Assembly: GCA_025531455.1 (NCBI GenBank)
Contig: JAMYHL010000003.1
Coordinates: 1,277,485 to 1,341,484 of the forward strand
DNA: 64,000 bases
DNA from: Apiotrichum sp. Y4204
Lineage: Eukaryota; Basidiomycota; Tremellomycetes; Trichosporonales; Trichosporonaceae
Reading direction: 5' to 3'
Below, piece by piece: positions 29,804 through 42,263 of this stretch (position 1 is the stretch's first letter; every line of letters starts with the position of its first letter). The notes beneath the pieces are model-generated. The model searched no databases and was not told the origin of the DNA. It worked only from the letters and a program-made list of their open reading frames with translations. The position numbers and the translations under genes are program-made.

Positions 29804-32800
29804 ATGTCCCGCGCGGCTGCCGATAGGCGGTCTCGCGACGCACCGGGATCGTCCTCTCCAGAATCCCAGACGCGTCCTACCACCAGTACCCAGTCCATGC
29901 TTCAGTGCAACTGCGGCCGCACATTCACCCGGGTTGAGAACCTAAGGCGACATCAGCGGAGTCGTGAGTACAGTGCCGTGCAGACTGTTTCTGTTGCTGA
30001 CCCCACCCGTAGATGAAGACAGCAGGGTAAGAACACTTTCCTCATGCACACAGCCTCTAACAACAGCGACTGTCTTGCTCCGTTTGTGGGCGAGCCTTCA
30101 ACCGGCCAGATGTTCTCAGACGGCATATGAGGACACATCGGGACGCCTCAGGACTCTCGGCCTCAACCCCGTCGGTATCGGCACCATCAGGTGAATCACC
30201 GCCGCGAACAGCCCAAAGCTCCTTATCGTCGCTCTCTGAGAGAGGGACGGCACGGAGGTCTGGATCGCCGTCACGCGACAATGAACTACCGCCAGCCAAC
30301 TTTGCTCCCCGCCAGGACGAGAACCGCCAGGATCGTCGACATCGAGGCGACCTCCCATCTATAGACTGTACGTTCATTAGAATAACCTTTAGGCTGACAA
30401 ACCAGCACTTCTTCCCGGGCCGAGCTCATATGACCTTACTCCTTCCAGTACGTATCATGTCCACCTGGCGTCATATTATCTGATGCTAACAAATTCACAG
30501 TGGCGCGCATTCCTTCATATTTTGCTATCAGTGCACCACCTCGTCCTCCCTTGCAAGCCAGCAGCCACATAAGTTGGGGTGAGTTAATTCGATGCCGCTG
30601 CCACACCATCCAACCCGACTTCACCCTGACAGTTCTAGACCACAGCCGCCTATGGATCCTGCAGGAGACATCTCTCGATATTCCTTGGCGTGATTTTGCT
30701 GCATTGGAAGCGAATCTCCCTCCATCCACAGAGGTATTTTCGTGGGCTGAAGCAGTGGATCCAACCTCAATGTTCTGTGGTGGATGGAGCTCTAGAATCC
30801 CACGACTTGGTGGCACTTCAGGCAGTAGACAACACAGTGGTGAGCATTGGGGTAAGCTCGGCTGAATGTAACACTAACTTTGGCAGCATCTAGCGACACC
30901 CCCAAACAGTATGTGCCTGGGTCCGAAGGTGGCATCGAAGAAGTGGCCGTAGATCCAGCGCTCGATCCCAAGTCATGGCCGTGGTCACGCTTCTGGCTCG
31001 ACGGGCCTCTGTATGCCCGAGTCAAGAGCAGTCTCAGTGAGTCTCATTGTCAAACGGGTCGTTGACCAATGCACTCGAATGATAGCAGCTGTTTGCTGAC
31101 GGGCCAACAGGATTCGCTCACGACCCGTCCGGTCCCGATATCAACAGATTCCGCATGCCGGATTCATTACATACAGTCAACACTCTCATTAGTCGTGCGT
31201 TAAAGATGTGGACGCCTGTGTTCAAACTGACACTAAATCAGACTATTTTAATAACTGCTACCCACAACTGCCTATCCTACACCTTCCGTGAGTTGCCTGT
31301 CTCATATTGAATTCGCAATTGGGAAGGGGGGTGGATCTTGTGTGGTGGTGTGGTTGTCCCCTGTGCCTGGCGCTTACTCGGTCAGGACATTTTCTGTGGC
31401 AAAAGCTCAGCCACTCCTTCTTGCCACCATGATTGGTATTGGCGCCAGCACCTCTCAGATTCCCGGGGCAAGACCATTTTCTGTTGATCTCATCGAAATT
31501 ATCCGCAGGACACTGATGGCATTGTTTGACCGAGACCCCGTCAATGTGAGTGGTGATTGCGAGAATCACGTACTGATGTTTCGCAGCTGCAAAATCTCGG
31601 CCATGCGCACGCATGCTTGCTGAATTATCTGGCCGCAATCTCCATAGGCCATCAGCGGACCTTTGAGCTTTCCGAGCATTTTAAGGGGATGCTCATTCAG
31701 CTGTGCCGAAACATGCGCCTCCTTAACGCCCCTTTCGAACCCCCTCGGCGTTACCCCAGTTTTACCTCCAGTCCTGCCGACCAGTGGTACACGTGGATTG
31801 AAGTGGAGAGTCACAAGAGACTCGGTCTGGCTATTTTCATTTTGGACTCAATGGCCCCCTCGTACATGGAGGGACCGAGACATTTGACGCCCGGAGAGAT
31901 GCTGGGCACCGCGCTCCCTTGCTCTGATAGGTTCTGGAACGCGTCCAGCCCTGATGAATGGGCCTCTCTTGTTGGGCCTGCAGCAGCGCCTCCCTCTGCC
32001 TTATTTACCCCGTCGTAAGTAACTTGATCATTATCAGGCCCCCATGATGCTGACATGTGATTGTAGTGTTGCGTCAATCTTGACATTACGGGGCGCTCAC
32101 ACCACGACATCATTCCGGCATCTGGATCGCTTTGCTTCTTTCTGCCTTGTAAATGCTCTTCATCAGCACATCTATGAGTACCGCTCTCAACTTTCGATGT
32201 ACCAATCGACAAGCGCAGCCTCTTCGTTTGGTAGTGTAGGAGACGACATTCCGCCACACCTTGACAGCTGCCGTCGCTGGTTGGAGGATGGCCTGATTGC
32301 ATGGCGGGATGGGTACTATGACCCCCGAGACTCCACCCCACTATCGGTTTCTGGCAAAATCCTATACCATCTGGGTCATATCACACTCCGCATACACCCG
32401 CGGGATCTCTACGCTGCGGCACACGGTACGTTAGAGACTGCACGTTATTATCCTTCTGACCTCACAGCGCAATGTCCCCCGTCTGCTAATTCCATCACTC
32501 CGGCTCTCAAGATGTGGGTTAGAACTCCAGACGCCGCCATTGCTGCCGAACATGCTCTTCACATGCTGGGGACACTGGGTTTTCCGCAGGTTTCGGACAA
32601 CCGGCTCGCCGCCTCCAGTGTCTTTGTAGCCGTCGTTCTTCTTTGGATCTTTATGCGCAATCACGGTATGGTCATTCATCGGGCGTTCGACAACAACGAA
32701 CTCGGGCGCCTGTTTGGACCGAACCCTTCAGGCCACGGCATTCTCGTCAGTGGCTTGAAGTACATGGTCAACAACAGGTCTTGGAAGCTGTCCTCCGCTT

Positions 32801-32886
32801 TCGCACTAGGACTGGCAAAAATGATCGATTCGGACGAATCCCCGAGCCCCTTGATACTAAGTCCTCGCTCGACGCGATCGATGTAA
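29804..32886 (+). CDS. C2H2 zinc-finger transcription factor with fungal-specific regulatory domain
   Basis: Predicted nuclear DNA-binding regulator, ~817 aa. Exons: 29804-29963, 30013-30026, 30067-30367, 30406-30447, 30501-30578, 30639-30851, 30887-31036, 31111-31194, 31242-31287, 31386-31545, 31587-32014, 32067-32425, 32468-32886. Finger 1 is C35-x-C37-x12-H50-x3-H54 (CNCGRTFTRVENLRRHQRSH); H54 is completed only by the 14-nt microexon 30013-30026. Finger 2 is C62-x2-C65-x12-H78-x3-H82 (CSVCGRAFNRPDVLRRHMRT). The fungal_trans-like domain begins near 350 (HYFNNCYPQLPILHLPTFSV) and continues through LLNYLAAISIGHQRTFELSE and WIEVESHKRLGLAIFILDSM. The last intron (32426-32467) is 42 nt without a stop, so retention would add 14 residues. 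The combination is common in carbon-source and developmental regulators of fungi; targets are unknown. Confidence 0.88.
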
Positions 32887-33340
32887 AGCAGTTCAGCCTT
32901 TGTTTCTCTGCGCCATGACCAGTAGAAACCGGGAGAAACCCCGAATACCTCGAGAATCTGTTACCCGATCAACCCCACAATACCGCTATAGCACCATTGT
33001 TGTCGTATTAATTTTGTACCTATTTTAGTAGCCCCACACCTCAATCTCGCGCCATCAATCCGCTTATCACATTACAGTGCTAGCAGAACGTGTGCGAGGA
33101 AAACTTGAGTGGAGATGCACACAAGTATAATCTTTGCAATGCTAACTCAGGGTCGCGACCTGGGATGGATGACCGATAAGGAACTACTGTAGGGAGCTAT
33201 AGGGAGGGGATGGTTGGCGTACGCATGTTGTGCGTTTTCCGCCCGCCCGCCGAGGCTCGCCGAGGCATAACGGACTGCGCGCCGGCGGCCAACGGGAACC
33301 GCAAGCCAGGCAGGAGGCGGGAGGCGCACGCCTGATCGGT

Positions 33341-33631
33341 TTAGTTTACTCGCCGCCGGCGATCTTCCGAAGATCTGGGCCAGGAACTCGGAATATTTCC
33401 TGACTCCCTGTCCGACGTGGGTGACGTAAGTCCTTGTCCTGGGTTCGGTGCCTCGGTTGACACACCAAATTCGGCGGTCAGAAGGAACGCGGGTTTCACG
33501 AACGCCGCATAGCCGCAACGCCGCATCTCGTTATCTCTATTCCGTCTTGTGGCTTCGCTGACAATGCATGCCACTTTGGCGGGCAAAAAAAATGCGGGAT
33601 TTCCGATCGCCGCATTACCGCAACGCCGCAT
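33341..33631 (-). CDS. small ORF with two in-frame 35-codon repeats (hypothetical)
   Basis: ATG 33631 to stop 33341 encodes 96 aa. It contains MRRCGNAAIGNPAFFLPAKV and, 35 codons later, MRRCGYAAFVKPAFLLTAEF. The underlying DNA repeats are 33591-33645 and 33486-33536 (105-bp offset), identical over GCCGCAACGCCGCAT and partly conserved beyond; the right copy has a 4-bp GCAT insertion just before its coding unit begins. No family is recognised. The ORF may be a chance frame through a non-coding tandem repeat; in favour of coding, the repeat period is a multiple of three and several differences are conservative. Confidence 0.3.
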   Translation of the reverse strand: MRRCGNAAIGNPAFFLPAKVACIVSEATRRNRDNEMRRCGYAAFVKPAFLLTAEFGVSTEAPNPGQGLTSPTSDRESGNIPSSWPRSSEDRRRRVN

Positions 33632-33645
33632 GCATCGCGTTATCT
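33486..33645. repeat. imperfect direct repeat pair, 105-bp offset
   Basis: AACGCGGGTTTCACGAACGC… (33486-33536) and AATGCGGGATTTCCGATCGC… (33591-33645) align over about 51-55 bases and end in a shared CGTTATCT. Weaker similarity extends ~20 bases to the left (TTCGGCGGTCA versus TTTGGCGGGCA). Confidence 0.8.
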
Positions 33646-34098
33646 GGACCCCGTCAATCTTCGGTTTCGGGACACGCCTATCAACGGCTTTGTGTCACTG
33701 TCTGGAGCTGCGAGTAGAGGTGGGCAAGTGCGCCTCCGTTACTCTGTATGCATAATTCGGCAAATCAATGGCCGGATCGTAGTCCAGACTCTCCTTTTTC
33801 GGGCTAGGACACGGGTGCCAGCGGGTACGCGTTTGCGGACGCGGCTATCGGGAGCAGCTACGCGTACTGGTTCCTCGGTAGACAAGTGTACCCCCATGGC
33901 CCAATCCTGAGGTTGCCGTCTCTTACCTCCCCAATGTCACGCCGCTCCCCATCTCTGTCATTGTCTGCATTGTCCGGACTGCGAGGGCTAGTCTGCTTGT
34001 GGGCTCGCAGGTGTCCTGTATGCCCCACTGTTGGGATTCGCATTGTTCTCGCCGATCTCGTGCCTTTCGCGCTCCACAGAAACACGCTCCACAAGAGG

Positions 34099-34110
34099 CA
34101 CGTGACGTCA
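34099..34110. promoter_or_regulatory. overlapping E-box CACGTG and CRE TGACGTCA
   Basis: CACGTGACGTCA combines a palindromic bHLH/Cbf1 site (34099-34104) with a palindromic bZIP/CRE site (34103-34110). Overlap of two palindromic sites is unlikely by chance but not rare genome-wide. No nearby gene is recognised, so the role is unknown. Confidence 0.35.
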
Positions 34111-37100
34111 GACTCGGCTTGGCAGCTACCACGGGGACTCGGCCCACTGCGGGCCGCCGTCGTATCGATCCCGGATCATTACCACATCTCGTACAGGTGA
34201 TGAATAATGTACCGTATCGTGGTTGTGGAAAAACTTTCTTCATCATAGGCTAAAAGTTGGTCGTTGATCAGACGGAGTCCTTTTCCGCCTGGCTCTTCTC
34301 CGGATCTCCGGTCCCTGTCCTATCGGTTTTCGCGGGCATGCTCTCTACCCTCACACATGGCGTAAGCACACGCCCCACTCACCGCGAAAAGGTACAATCT
34401 CGACCTTTAAGTTATACTTTCGGGCGGTCGAGAACATGTGGTGGTAGTACGGAGTTCGGTCGGGCCGCGGCACAGCCGGCTACTGTGTCAGGTTTCACTG
34501 TGCGCCATGCGGCATGGACAGCACATTCTTTCCAGCCATGCGGCAAATTAACCAGAAACAGAACACTAGTCACTAGCCACACTCGTACACCCTTCCGACG
34601 GATTTAGCGCATTTTTCTGGCACATTATGCGTACGTACTCTCGGCAAAACCGTGGAATGGGACGGTTGGACGGATGGACAAAGTCGGATAACCGCACTTG
34701 CGATATCCGCTTCTGCTGTTCTGATGATCTGATGTTTGAGTATGGACTTTGGGTTCGGGGACTGGAATGGGATGAGGCTGGCCGACAACTCGGCGAACAA
34801 AACAAAAGGAATAAACCAGAAATCGACGTCGTCGTCCTGACTTTCGGGTTACATGTACAGGACGTGCTATTTGAAGAAAGGGGTTTATCCAAGGATCAAT
34901 CGATGTGATGGAGAGATATGTCGGGCACATGTGGGGTAGGTGTAGAGTGATTGGTGGGAGGCCTCAGGTCAAAGCGCCCAATGGGGACGTACAATTTTCA
35001 TCATACTTGGCTCGGGTGACATGGGCTATACAACATCGGCTTCACGACGACTGAGCGAGAAACAAAAATCAGTCTAGTTTGCCTTGCAGCAGCGAACTTG
35101 GCGATAGCCAAGACCGCTATCTTGCATCAACAATCGGGTGTCGAACACACGTGTGCCGAACACGGGTGCCGAAAACGGCTGTTAGTAAGGAATGACCAGA
35201 CTAGTGAGTAACCGTCCATTGCCGCATGATCGGGTCTACGGTACTGTAGCTAGTGGTGGCGTAGCGCCTTCCGCGGGTTCCAGAACTTGAGACGCCGCCA
35301 GACTCGACTACGGCCCCCACGAGCCGGACATGGTGACAAAGGTTGAGGAATGTTCACGTCGTAAGGTAGCAAGATAGTGGGATACGTTGCCGACGGCTGG
35401 AATGAGGCGCAGTGGAGGTCCGGGTGGTGTTCCCCTCTCCGTTCGGACAGTCACCGGAGACTGGAATCGACGCTAGTGTGCAGTAATGTCGGCCGATCTG
35501 CAGATCACTGATCTTCACAGCCTAGGCTTTTCTTTTAGCGTGCCCGGCCGATCCTCAAACAATCGACCCCTACACGCTTGATCGTCCACACCAATCCGTT
35601 ATCTTATCCGCTTCTGTGAGGTGTTGGAAATCGCTATGTCGTCTTTAATCGTCTTCTGAAAATCACCTCTAAGACACAAAACCTCGTACTTGGGGTGAGT
35701 CGACTCAGTCAGGAAATGGAGCAGCGTCCGCCTTCCTGGTGGGCAGGAGACAAGGCTCCCATGAGCGGAAACAGAGGAAACTCCTAAAACCGTAGCTACG
35801 AGCTGATGCACTCCATTTTTAGAGAGGGCTGGGCGTCCTGACCAACCAGCTCCGTGTTCAATCACTGTGCGAATAGTCACAGCATCAAAGCCGAAGGCGA
35901 TCAAGAAGGTTTTGAAGTATTGGACAATCTACTTGTAAGTGTTAGAGAATTTCATTGTGTAATCTGTTATGCGATCTGACAACCTACTGTAGTACGGTAT
36001 TGCGGGCTCCACTGGGAGATCTGGTATCAAAGGTACGTCGGTCATGAAGAACATACTGTACCAAGTTGGCGCACTAAAGGCTCCGACAGCTTTAGTTCAA
36101 AGGCTCTAGGAGATGCGCCAAAACAAGCAGCATTACCTTCCTTAACATGGCGTTACGGATACCATTGGTGTCACAATAAACGAAGGATATCTCGTCCCAA
36201 TGGTACAAGGAGCCTGCCAGCGCAATATTCCACGACTACGCAACCCGTTCCGCCAAACTGCCACACTGGAGTCTTTAAGGTACTGCCGGGCATCTCGGTC
36301 AGATCGTCGGCGAATGATGTCGACGATTGAGCAGAGTATCCGCAATGTGGCGCTTGGCCCCACTGAACCTCCGAGGTCCGACCTGGGTCCATACCGACTG
36401 CCACATTCCCCTCCTCACGGTGCTGACAATAACCAACTGGACGACATGGACCGTGGCGGCTCCTTCTTGGCCGCGGTCCAACTACGCCTTGGGGCACAAA
36501 GTCGGATCCTACGTGTACTACGCAGCCTATTCGCAAGCTCATGTCCTGCACGAGGTCCCAGGGGTGGCATGTCGTAAGCGACATGTGACAGACGCAGAAT
36601 GGCCCTTAGCGACTAAAACCGTTATGCCCCAAGGTTCCCATGGCCCCATCATCACCATGGCATCTCCTCTTATCGCGAGCCGGGGCATGCTCAGCTGACG
36701 ACTGAGACACTGCGCTGCGTCCCGTCGGACAGCGGGTCGCGTGTTTGGCAGCAACGGGAGGCGAAGATCGCGAAGACCTTGACAAGTGCCACACGAGGGT
36801 CCTGCTCGTTTATTATGTGCCTGACACGCCTGGTGTGCGTCCCTGCATTTCTCAAAGTACTGTAGTACGTTTCCCTCGCGAGATCGATAGCTGACTCCTG
36901 AAAGGCTGCCCTGCGGCATTTGGTGAAGTTTTCGACTTACTGAATCGAGCATGACCTTGATATCCATCCGCGGAATGCTTCCTGACGCCACGCAAACTGA
37001 ACAGGAATCAGAGTGCGTAAAAGCTACACCCGAGCACAGCTGCCGACTTGATGCGGGTGTCTCTCGGCCAAATACGCCGCACGGGTGACACCCAGCAGCT

Positions 37101-38533
37101 CGTGGGATCAGCGGCTCTGAATGGAAGGCATCCGGCTTATGACAATACTACGTCCAGGTCTGTACAGCGCTTGCGGGGCGCAGAGAATTCTGGCGGTAGG
37201 GAACATGCCGGACCTCGTTGTGTCGGTGTATCAGTTACACTCGTCCGATCCGAGTCGTCAGCCATGCCAACGGAGAGCAGTGTTTGTGAGTCGTTCTTAA
37301 GAGTTATTCAGCAACGGCGGCGAGATCAGCGTACAATAAATGAACAGCAGGAGGTTCAGACACAAGGCGGAAGCGCAAGCTCTGCAAAGCAATCTGAAGA
37401 CGGTTCCAAACTTCCTCATGTCGGACGCGCGTCGAGGACCACTACGGGGCAAGTCTATCCTAACATTTTTTTCAAATTATGAACCATGAACTGCTCGCTC
37501 TTGGACAATTTATGTGAGTCCTGGAAACAATTGTGAAGGCTGTACTGTTTCAACATTATGCGTAGTCGCTGAGCTGACTAGTGAAGTAGCCCAAAAACCG
37601 GTACACACCCTACATAATGTTTGACCGGCCAACACGTGCCCTGCATATCGCAGGTTTACAAAATGCCCGTTGTTGCAGATGTACTTGGTCATTGACATCC
37701 CAAGATCTCGAACCAATGGCCGGAGTAGAACGGTCACTGGGGACTGCAGATCAAGGACGGTGACTGCAGAAACGCACTCATGACTGCTTTCCGGTTCTGT
37801 GCTCCGCCATGGCCCACAAACTCCTCGCACCCGCGACAGCTCACACTCTGGCCCAATGGATGTCTCCGCTCTCTGGGTCTTTTTCGGAGGCTTTGCTTGT
37901 TCCGCTTATCAACAGTTACACCGTCCGAAGCGACAGGGAAAGCTGTTCTCGAAGCTTTCCCAGCAAATTGTTAAAAGTCGTGATTCACGGCCGTGAGGCT
38001 CACGAATTGCGCAGCACATTTGATTGCCTTCAGCCATCGCGTGCTGTTGGCAGCGCGTCGTTTGCCTGGCGCCAGCAAAATCCAGGTGGGTGATGCACTC
38101 CAGGTAGGTCTTTCCCGTCGATGTGACGCTCGCTCGACACCGACATCAGCGCGTAAAATTGGAGGAAGTGGCGGGTCAGCACATAGGCCCTGCGTCGGGG
38201 TTCGTCAAGACTCGTTTTGAGCTGCCTTGAGTGCGATGAAAGAGATGATCAATACTGTGGTGGATGGCAGAACGCAGTGCTGGGACCTTCGCGAAGGCAC
38301 TGAGTCGCGCAGACAGTCCGTCGTGCAGCGTCGTGTCCAAGGAACCACGCGGCACGTCCCAAATCGTGGGCAGTGGAGCCCCAGTTTGACTCTCCTTCCC
38401 TGCGCCGTTGGATGCCTACCAACATGCTTCATAAACCGTGGATCTTGAATGAAATGCAACGAATACACACTTGTACGGATGATATTGAATTACACTAATA
38501 GCTATCAACACTTTGATCAAACGCCAACCTATC

Positions 38534-41515
38534 TCAGTTCTCCTCCGCATCCAAGTCACCAGCAAACATGTGCGCCAACCCCTCCGACGCCTCATCCTTA
38601 GCGGGAACAAAGACCTCGAACGCAGTGCGTTCACCCTTAGCAAGCTGCTCCTTGAGCGACTTGTCACCGTGGCCAAGACCAGCAGCCCAGCCCTTCTCAC
38701 GGGCGTACGCGGCTGGACTGCGGTCGAGCAACACCTCCAGATCCGCATCGGAGATGATCATGTCGTCCGCGGCAGCGACATTAATCTCTTCGCCTTCGAG
38801 ATCCAGCAGGGCCCGAGCGAGGTTGGCCGCCGATTGACTGTGCTTCGTCCTCCCCAAAAGCACCCGACCGTTTTCGTCCACGACTTTTCCAAACTTGCCC
38901 TGTTGAATTACGAGCGCCTCAAGCTTCCGCTTCTCGGTGGCCCTCTGAAGAATCCTGGTCTCGACGGTATGTTGGCTAACGAGGCGGAAAACGAGGACTG
39001 GCTTGGTTTGACCAATGCGGTGGGCGCGGTCCTGAGCCTGTAGGTCCATTTGAGGGTCTATTGTCAGTCACTATAGCAGCAAGAAAAACTCACTCCAGTC
39101 CTGGTCGAAGAAAATGACGGTATCGGCGGCTACGAGATTGATACCCAAGCCTCCGGCACGCGTCGACAGCAAAAAGAGATTCGGGGCATCTTCGTCATCC
39201 CCACCATTGTTGAACGCCTCCATCTGGGCGCGCCGGTCTTGTTGGGAGGTACTACCGTCAATGCGGCAGATGTTGTAGCCTTTAAACACTGTCGCCCAAT
39301 CCTCAATGACATCGAGCATCGACGTGAACTGGGAGAAGATGAGAACCTTGTGCTTCTTGGCAAATAACGCCTCAAGCAGGCGGTTCAGTAGAAGCATCTT
39401 GCCGCTTGCCTCCACCAGGTCGTCGTTGACAACACGTTGGCCGGTCTCTACGTCCCAAGGCCAGTCGAAGAGGAAGGGGTGGGACGAGATCTTGCGCAGC
39501 TGCATGACCATATTCTGCAGGTGCATGTTGTTCACAGCCTTGACAGCCCGCTCGTAACGGTACCTGCGACCTTTTTCTTCCATCTGAGTCCTCGATGGCG
39601 GTGGTGGGGCAGACGCAGCCTTGTCATTCAAGTCTCGAAGATATTTAGAGTCGTTCTCCTCGATCTTATAGTCGATGGCCGCTCGTTTCCGGGTCACGCG
39701 AGTGAACGGGTCGGCAGGTTCTTCAACAACCACCGGCTTTGGGTTCTCGTCCTTCAACTCATCGGGTAAGGCATCGCCAGCCTTCATGGCAATGAGGTAC
39801 TTCCGAATATCGCGCTTGATGATAGCTTGATAGATATCTTTCTGCTGCTGAGTAAGGGGAGCATAGAGAAGATATTCCTTCTTCGGAGGAAGGTCTTTCT
39901 CTACCTCTACCTTGAGGCGCCGCAGGAGGAACGGCTTGAGAATCCCATGCAGCTGGTGAACAATGGATGTTCTGTCCAACAAGCCATCGTCTGCGGACAT
40001 ATCAGTGAAGTTGAACCACTGCTGGAAAGAGTCGAGGTCATCGAATATATCAGGAAGGATGAAGTTTAAGAGCGACCACAACTCGGAAAGATTGTTCTAA
40101 TGAAATCAGCTAAGCACGTCCTGTGTACCACGCACGTGTAAAGGAGTGCCCGTGAGAATCATACGATTGGCACTTTTGAACGTCTTCAGTTCACGGATGA
40201 GCCTCACAAGTCAGCGCTATCATAAGCTAGAGATCTCACCTGCAATTGAGGTTCTTCAGGCGATGGCCTTCATCGACAACGATAAACTTCCAGTCGTAAC
40301 CAGCAAGGGCGGAGCGATCGCGTACAATCATCTCATAGGTAGTCACAATGATCGGGAAGGTCCGGGTAGGGTCCAGCGATGGCCGTGCACCCTTCTTCCT
40401 TGGAGCATAGATTGGAGGCAGCTTGTACTTTCGGATTTCCTTGCGCTCCTCCTGGTTTCCATGGTACATGAGAACGGGTATTGAGGGCGCAAATTTCTCA
40501 AACTCAACAACCCAGTTGTGAAGGACAGAAAGGGGACAGACGATGAGGAACGGGCCCCAAGTGCCCTTCGACCGGAGGTGAGCCAGGAATGAGATGGTCT
40601 GCAGGGTCTGTATGTGTGAGTACCGGCAAGGGACGTCGTTGTGCATACCTTTCCCAGGCCCATTTCATCGGCAAGGATGCCGTTCAGGCCGTTCTCATAT
40701 AATGAGATCATCCATTGTACGCCTGCCAGTTGGTAGTCGCGCAACTTGGCACCCGTGACAAGCTCGGGCTGTGCGAACGAGTAGTGTCTGTCCTCATCGG
40801 CATTTTCCTCCTCGTGAACCGCTTCTTCCTCGGGGCGTTCAAGATCTGGCTCCTCCTTCGGTCCCTGCTCGACATCGACGGCATTGTCGTCCACCTTGCG
40901 ACGCTTGTTTCGGCGCGACTTGGCGTCGGCGCCAGTTCGCTTGCTTGAGGAGGCCGAGTCCGCGGCGGGAGGGTCAGCCGCATTGCGGGTACGCGTGCTC
41001 TCGCGCACGGGCCCCGACCCCTCAGCAACGCGCTTGTTCTTGTTTGCACGACGAGTATCACGCTTTTGCTGCTGTTTCTGCTTCTCAATCTGCTGTCTCT
41101 CCATACGGTCGCCAATGATCTTGGCGTAGAGCGTCGATTTCTCGAGCAAGAACTTGAGCTGGTGGGCTCGTTTTGCCGCCTGGGTGTCGCGATCCAACGA
41201 TGCGTATGGAGTGTGGGATCGTGGAGGGATATGCAAGTAGTCAAGCAGGGGAGGAAAACGCGTCAGCATCAATCTGGTGACGATTGCCAAAGGAACACCT
41301 ACCGCTGGGTCTTCCTCAACAACTTCTGCCTCCTTGACAACCGGCTCTTCCTTGACGGTGGTGTCATCGGTCGACGCACCGGTCTCCACAGCACCCTCGG
41401 TCACCTCGGGCGCCTCCATGGGAGGGGTCTTGGGAGTCGGAGACGACATGGAAGATGTGTTGCCCGACGCGGCGAGAGAGGGTACAGAGGACGCCGTTGT
41501 TGCCCGGGATGCCAT
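38534..41515 (-). CDS. SNF2-family chromatin remodeling ATPase, Lsh/HELLS/DDM1/Irc5 type
   Basis: ATP-dependent nucleosome remodeler linked in relatives to DNA methylation, heterochromatin and recombination repair. Five exons: 41515-40649, 40607-40240, 40202-40136, 40096-39094, 39057-38534 (942 aa). The Lys/Glu-rich N-terminus is followed by [20 protein letters not shown], Walker [10 protein letters not shown] (codons joined across intron 1), motif Ia [12 protein letters not shown], motif [12 protein letters not shown], motif [23 protein letters not shown], and the C-terminal helicase lobe with [31 protein letters not shown] and [12 protein letters not shown]. The [13 protein letters not shown] stretch and the short C-tail fit the Lsh/Irc5 branch. 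A 123-nt segment (41302-41180) in exon 1 has GT…AG ends and no stop, so it may be a retained or alternative intron. Start ATG 41515 is 748 bp from the RPL23 start, on the opposite strand. Confidence 0.93.
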
Positions 41516-42263
41516 CAGTGTGGTCGATTACAAGGGTCTCGGACCGGGGTCAAGAGTAATGACTAAATTATCAAGGGGTGTGTGTGAAGTATGCGATAGC
41601 CTGGTGAAAGAGTTGTGTATGAATGTCGATATATATGAGGTGAGAAGAGGGAGGAGGAGCTCCTTCAAGTCGTGATGAGAAGAGAGAGAGAGAACATTGG
41701 AAAGACGCGACTTTGGTCATTCGACTTCCTCGACGCGTCCGTCTCCCTGCAACCCAGTCTCCAATCAGAATATCAGAACTCCCCTCCCCCGCGCGGTCCC
41801 CGCACTAGCCGTACATGGACATGAGAAAAAGTCGCGACCGATAACAAAAATGCGTCGCGTCAACCAGCGGAATCAAATGAGAAACTGTTCTGTTATGTAA
41901 TACTGAGTTCCACTACAAAAGCACTTATGTAACGTCTGACTTCTGAAGGTGAATCTCCGCAAAACCCCGTTCCGTGGCAGCTTTTGAAAGCCAAATTCTC
42001 CCACTGTCGTCTGCCTCCTCTTGATAATTTTGGCTGTGACCGTGTAGCGGCTACCCTGGTGCAGCCTCAGCTGGCTGGTAGCCAGGATTCGCCTACGGTG
42101 GGAGGTATACTGGTGGCTGGAGGTGCTTGGTGCGTGCAGGGTTGTGAGCACACCTGGTGCTGGCGCTGGGCTGGTGCTGGCGCCGTGTCCGCTGGGTGCA
42201 AGTTGTTGCAAGACGCCATCAATCACTTGTCCTCGACCGTCAACCCACCCAACACCACCAAAA
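41516..42263. promoter_or_regulatory. divergent promoter between the Lsh-type ATPase and RPL23
   Basis: The two start codons are 748 bp apart and point away from each other, so both promoters lie here. 41683-41692 is a GA run. I do not recognise a specific ribosomal-protein promoter element; the CTGGTGCTGG repeat at 42155-42178 is a small unexplained motif close to the RPL23 leader. Confidence 0.6.

Larger units (their letters stand above)
32887..38533. other. 5.6 kb gene-poor region
   Basis: No recognisable protein gene between the transcription factor and the SNF2 ATPase. Base composition is closer to 50% GC than in the flanking genes. It holds a pair of imperfect direct repeats inside a small ORF (33341-33631) and an overlapping CACGTG/TGACGTCA site at 34099. 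Open frames at 34627-34908, 35599-35904, 36171-36698, 37048-37482 and 37510-38093 lack known motifs and conserved splice patterns. I see no transposase, reverse transcriptase or LTR structure. Confidence 0.5.

Noticed and set aside
36171..36698. Possible degraded transporter or transposon coding region
   Set aside because: Neither strand gives a recognisable membrane pattern or enzyme motif, and no repeats flank it.
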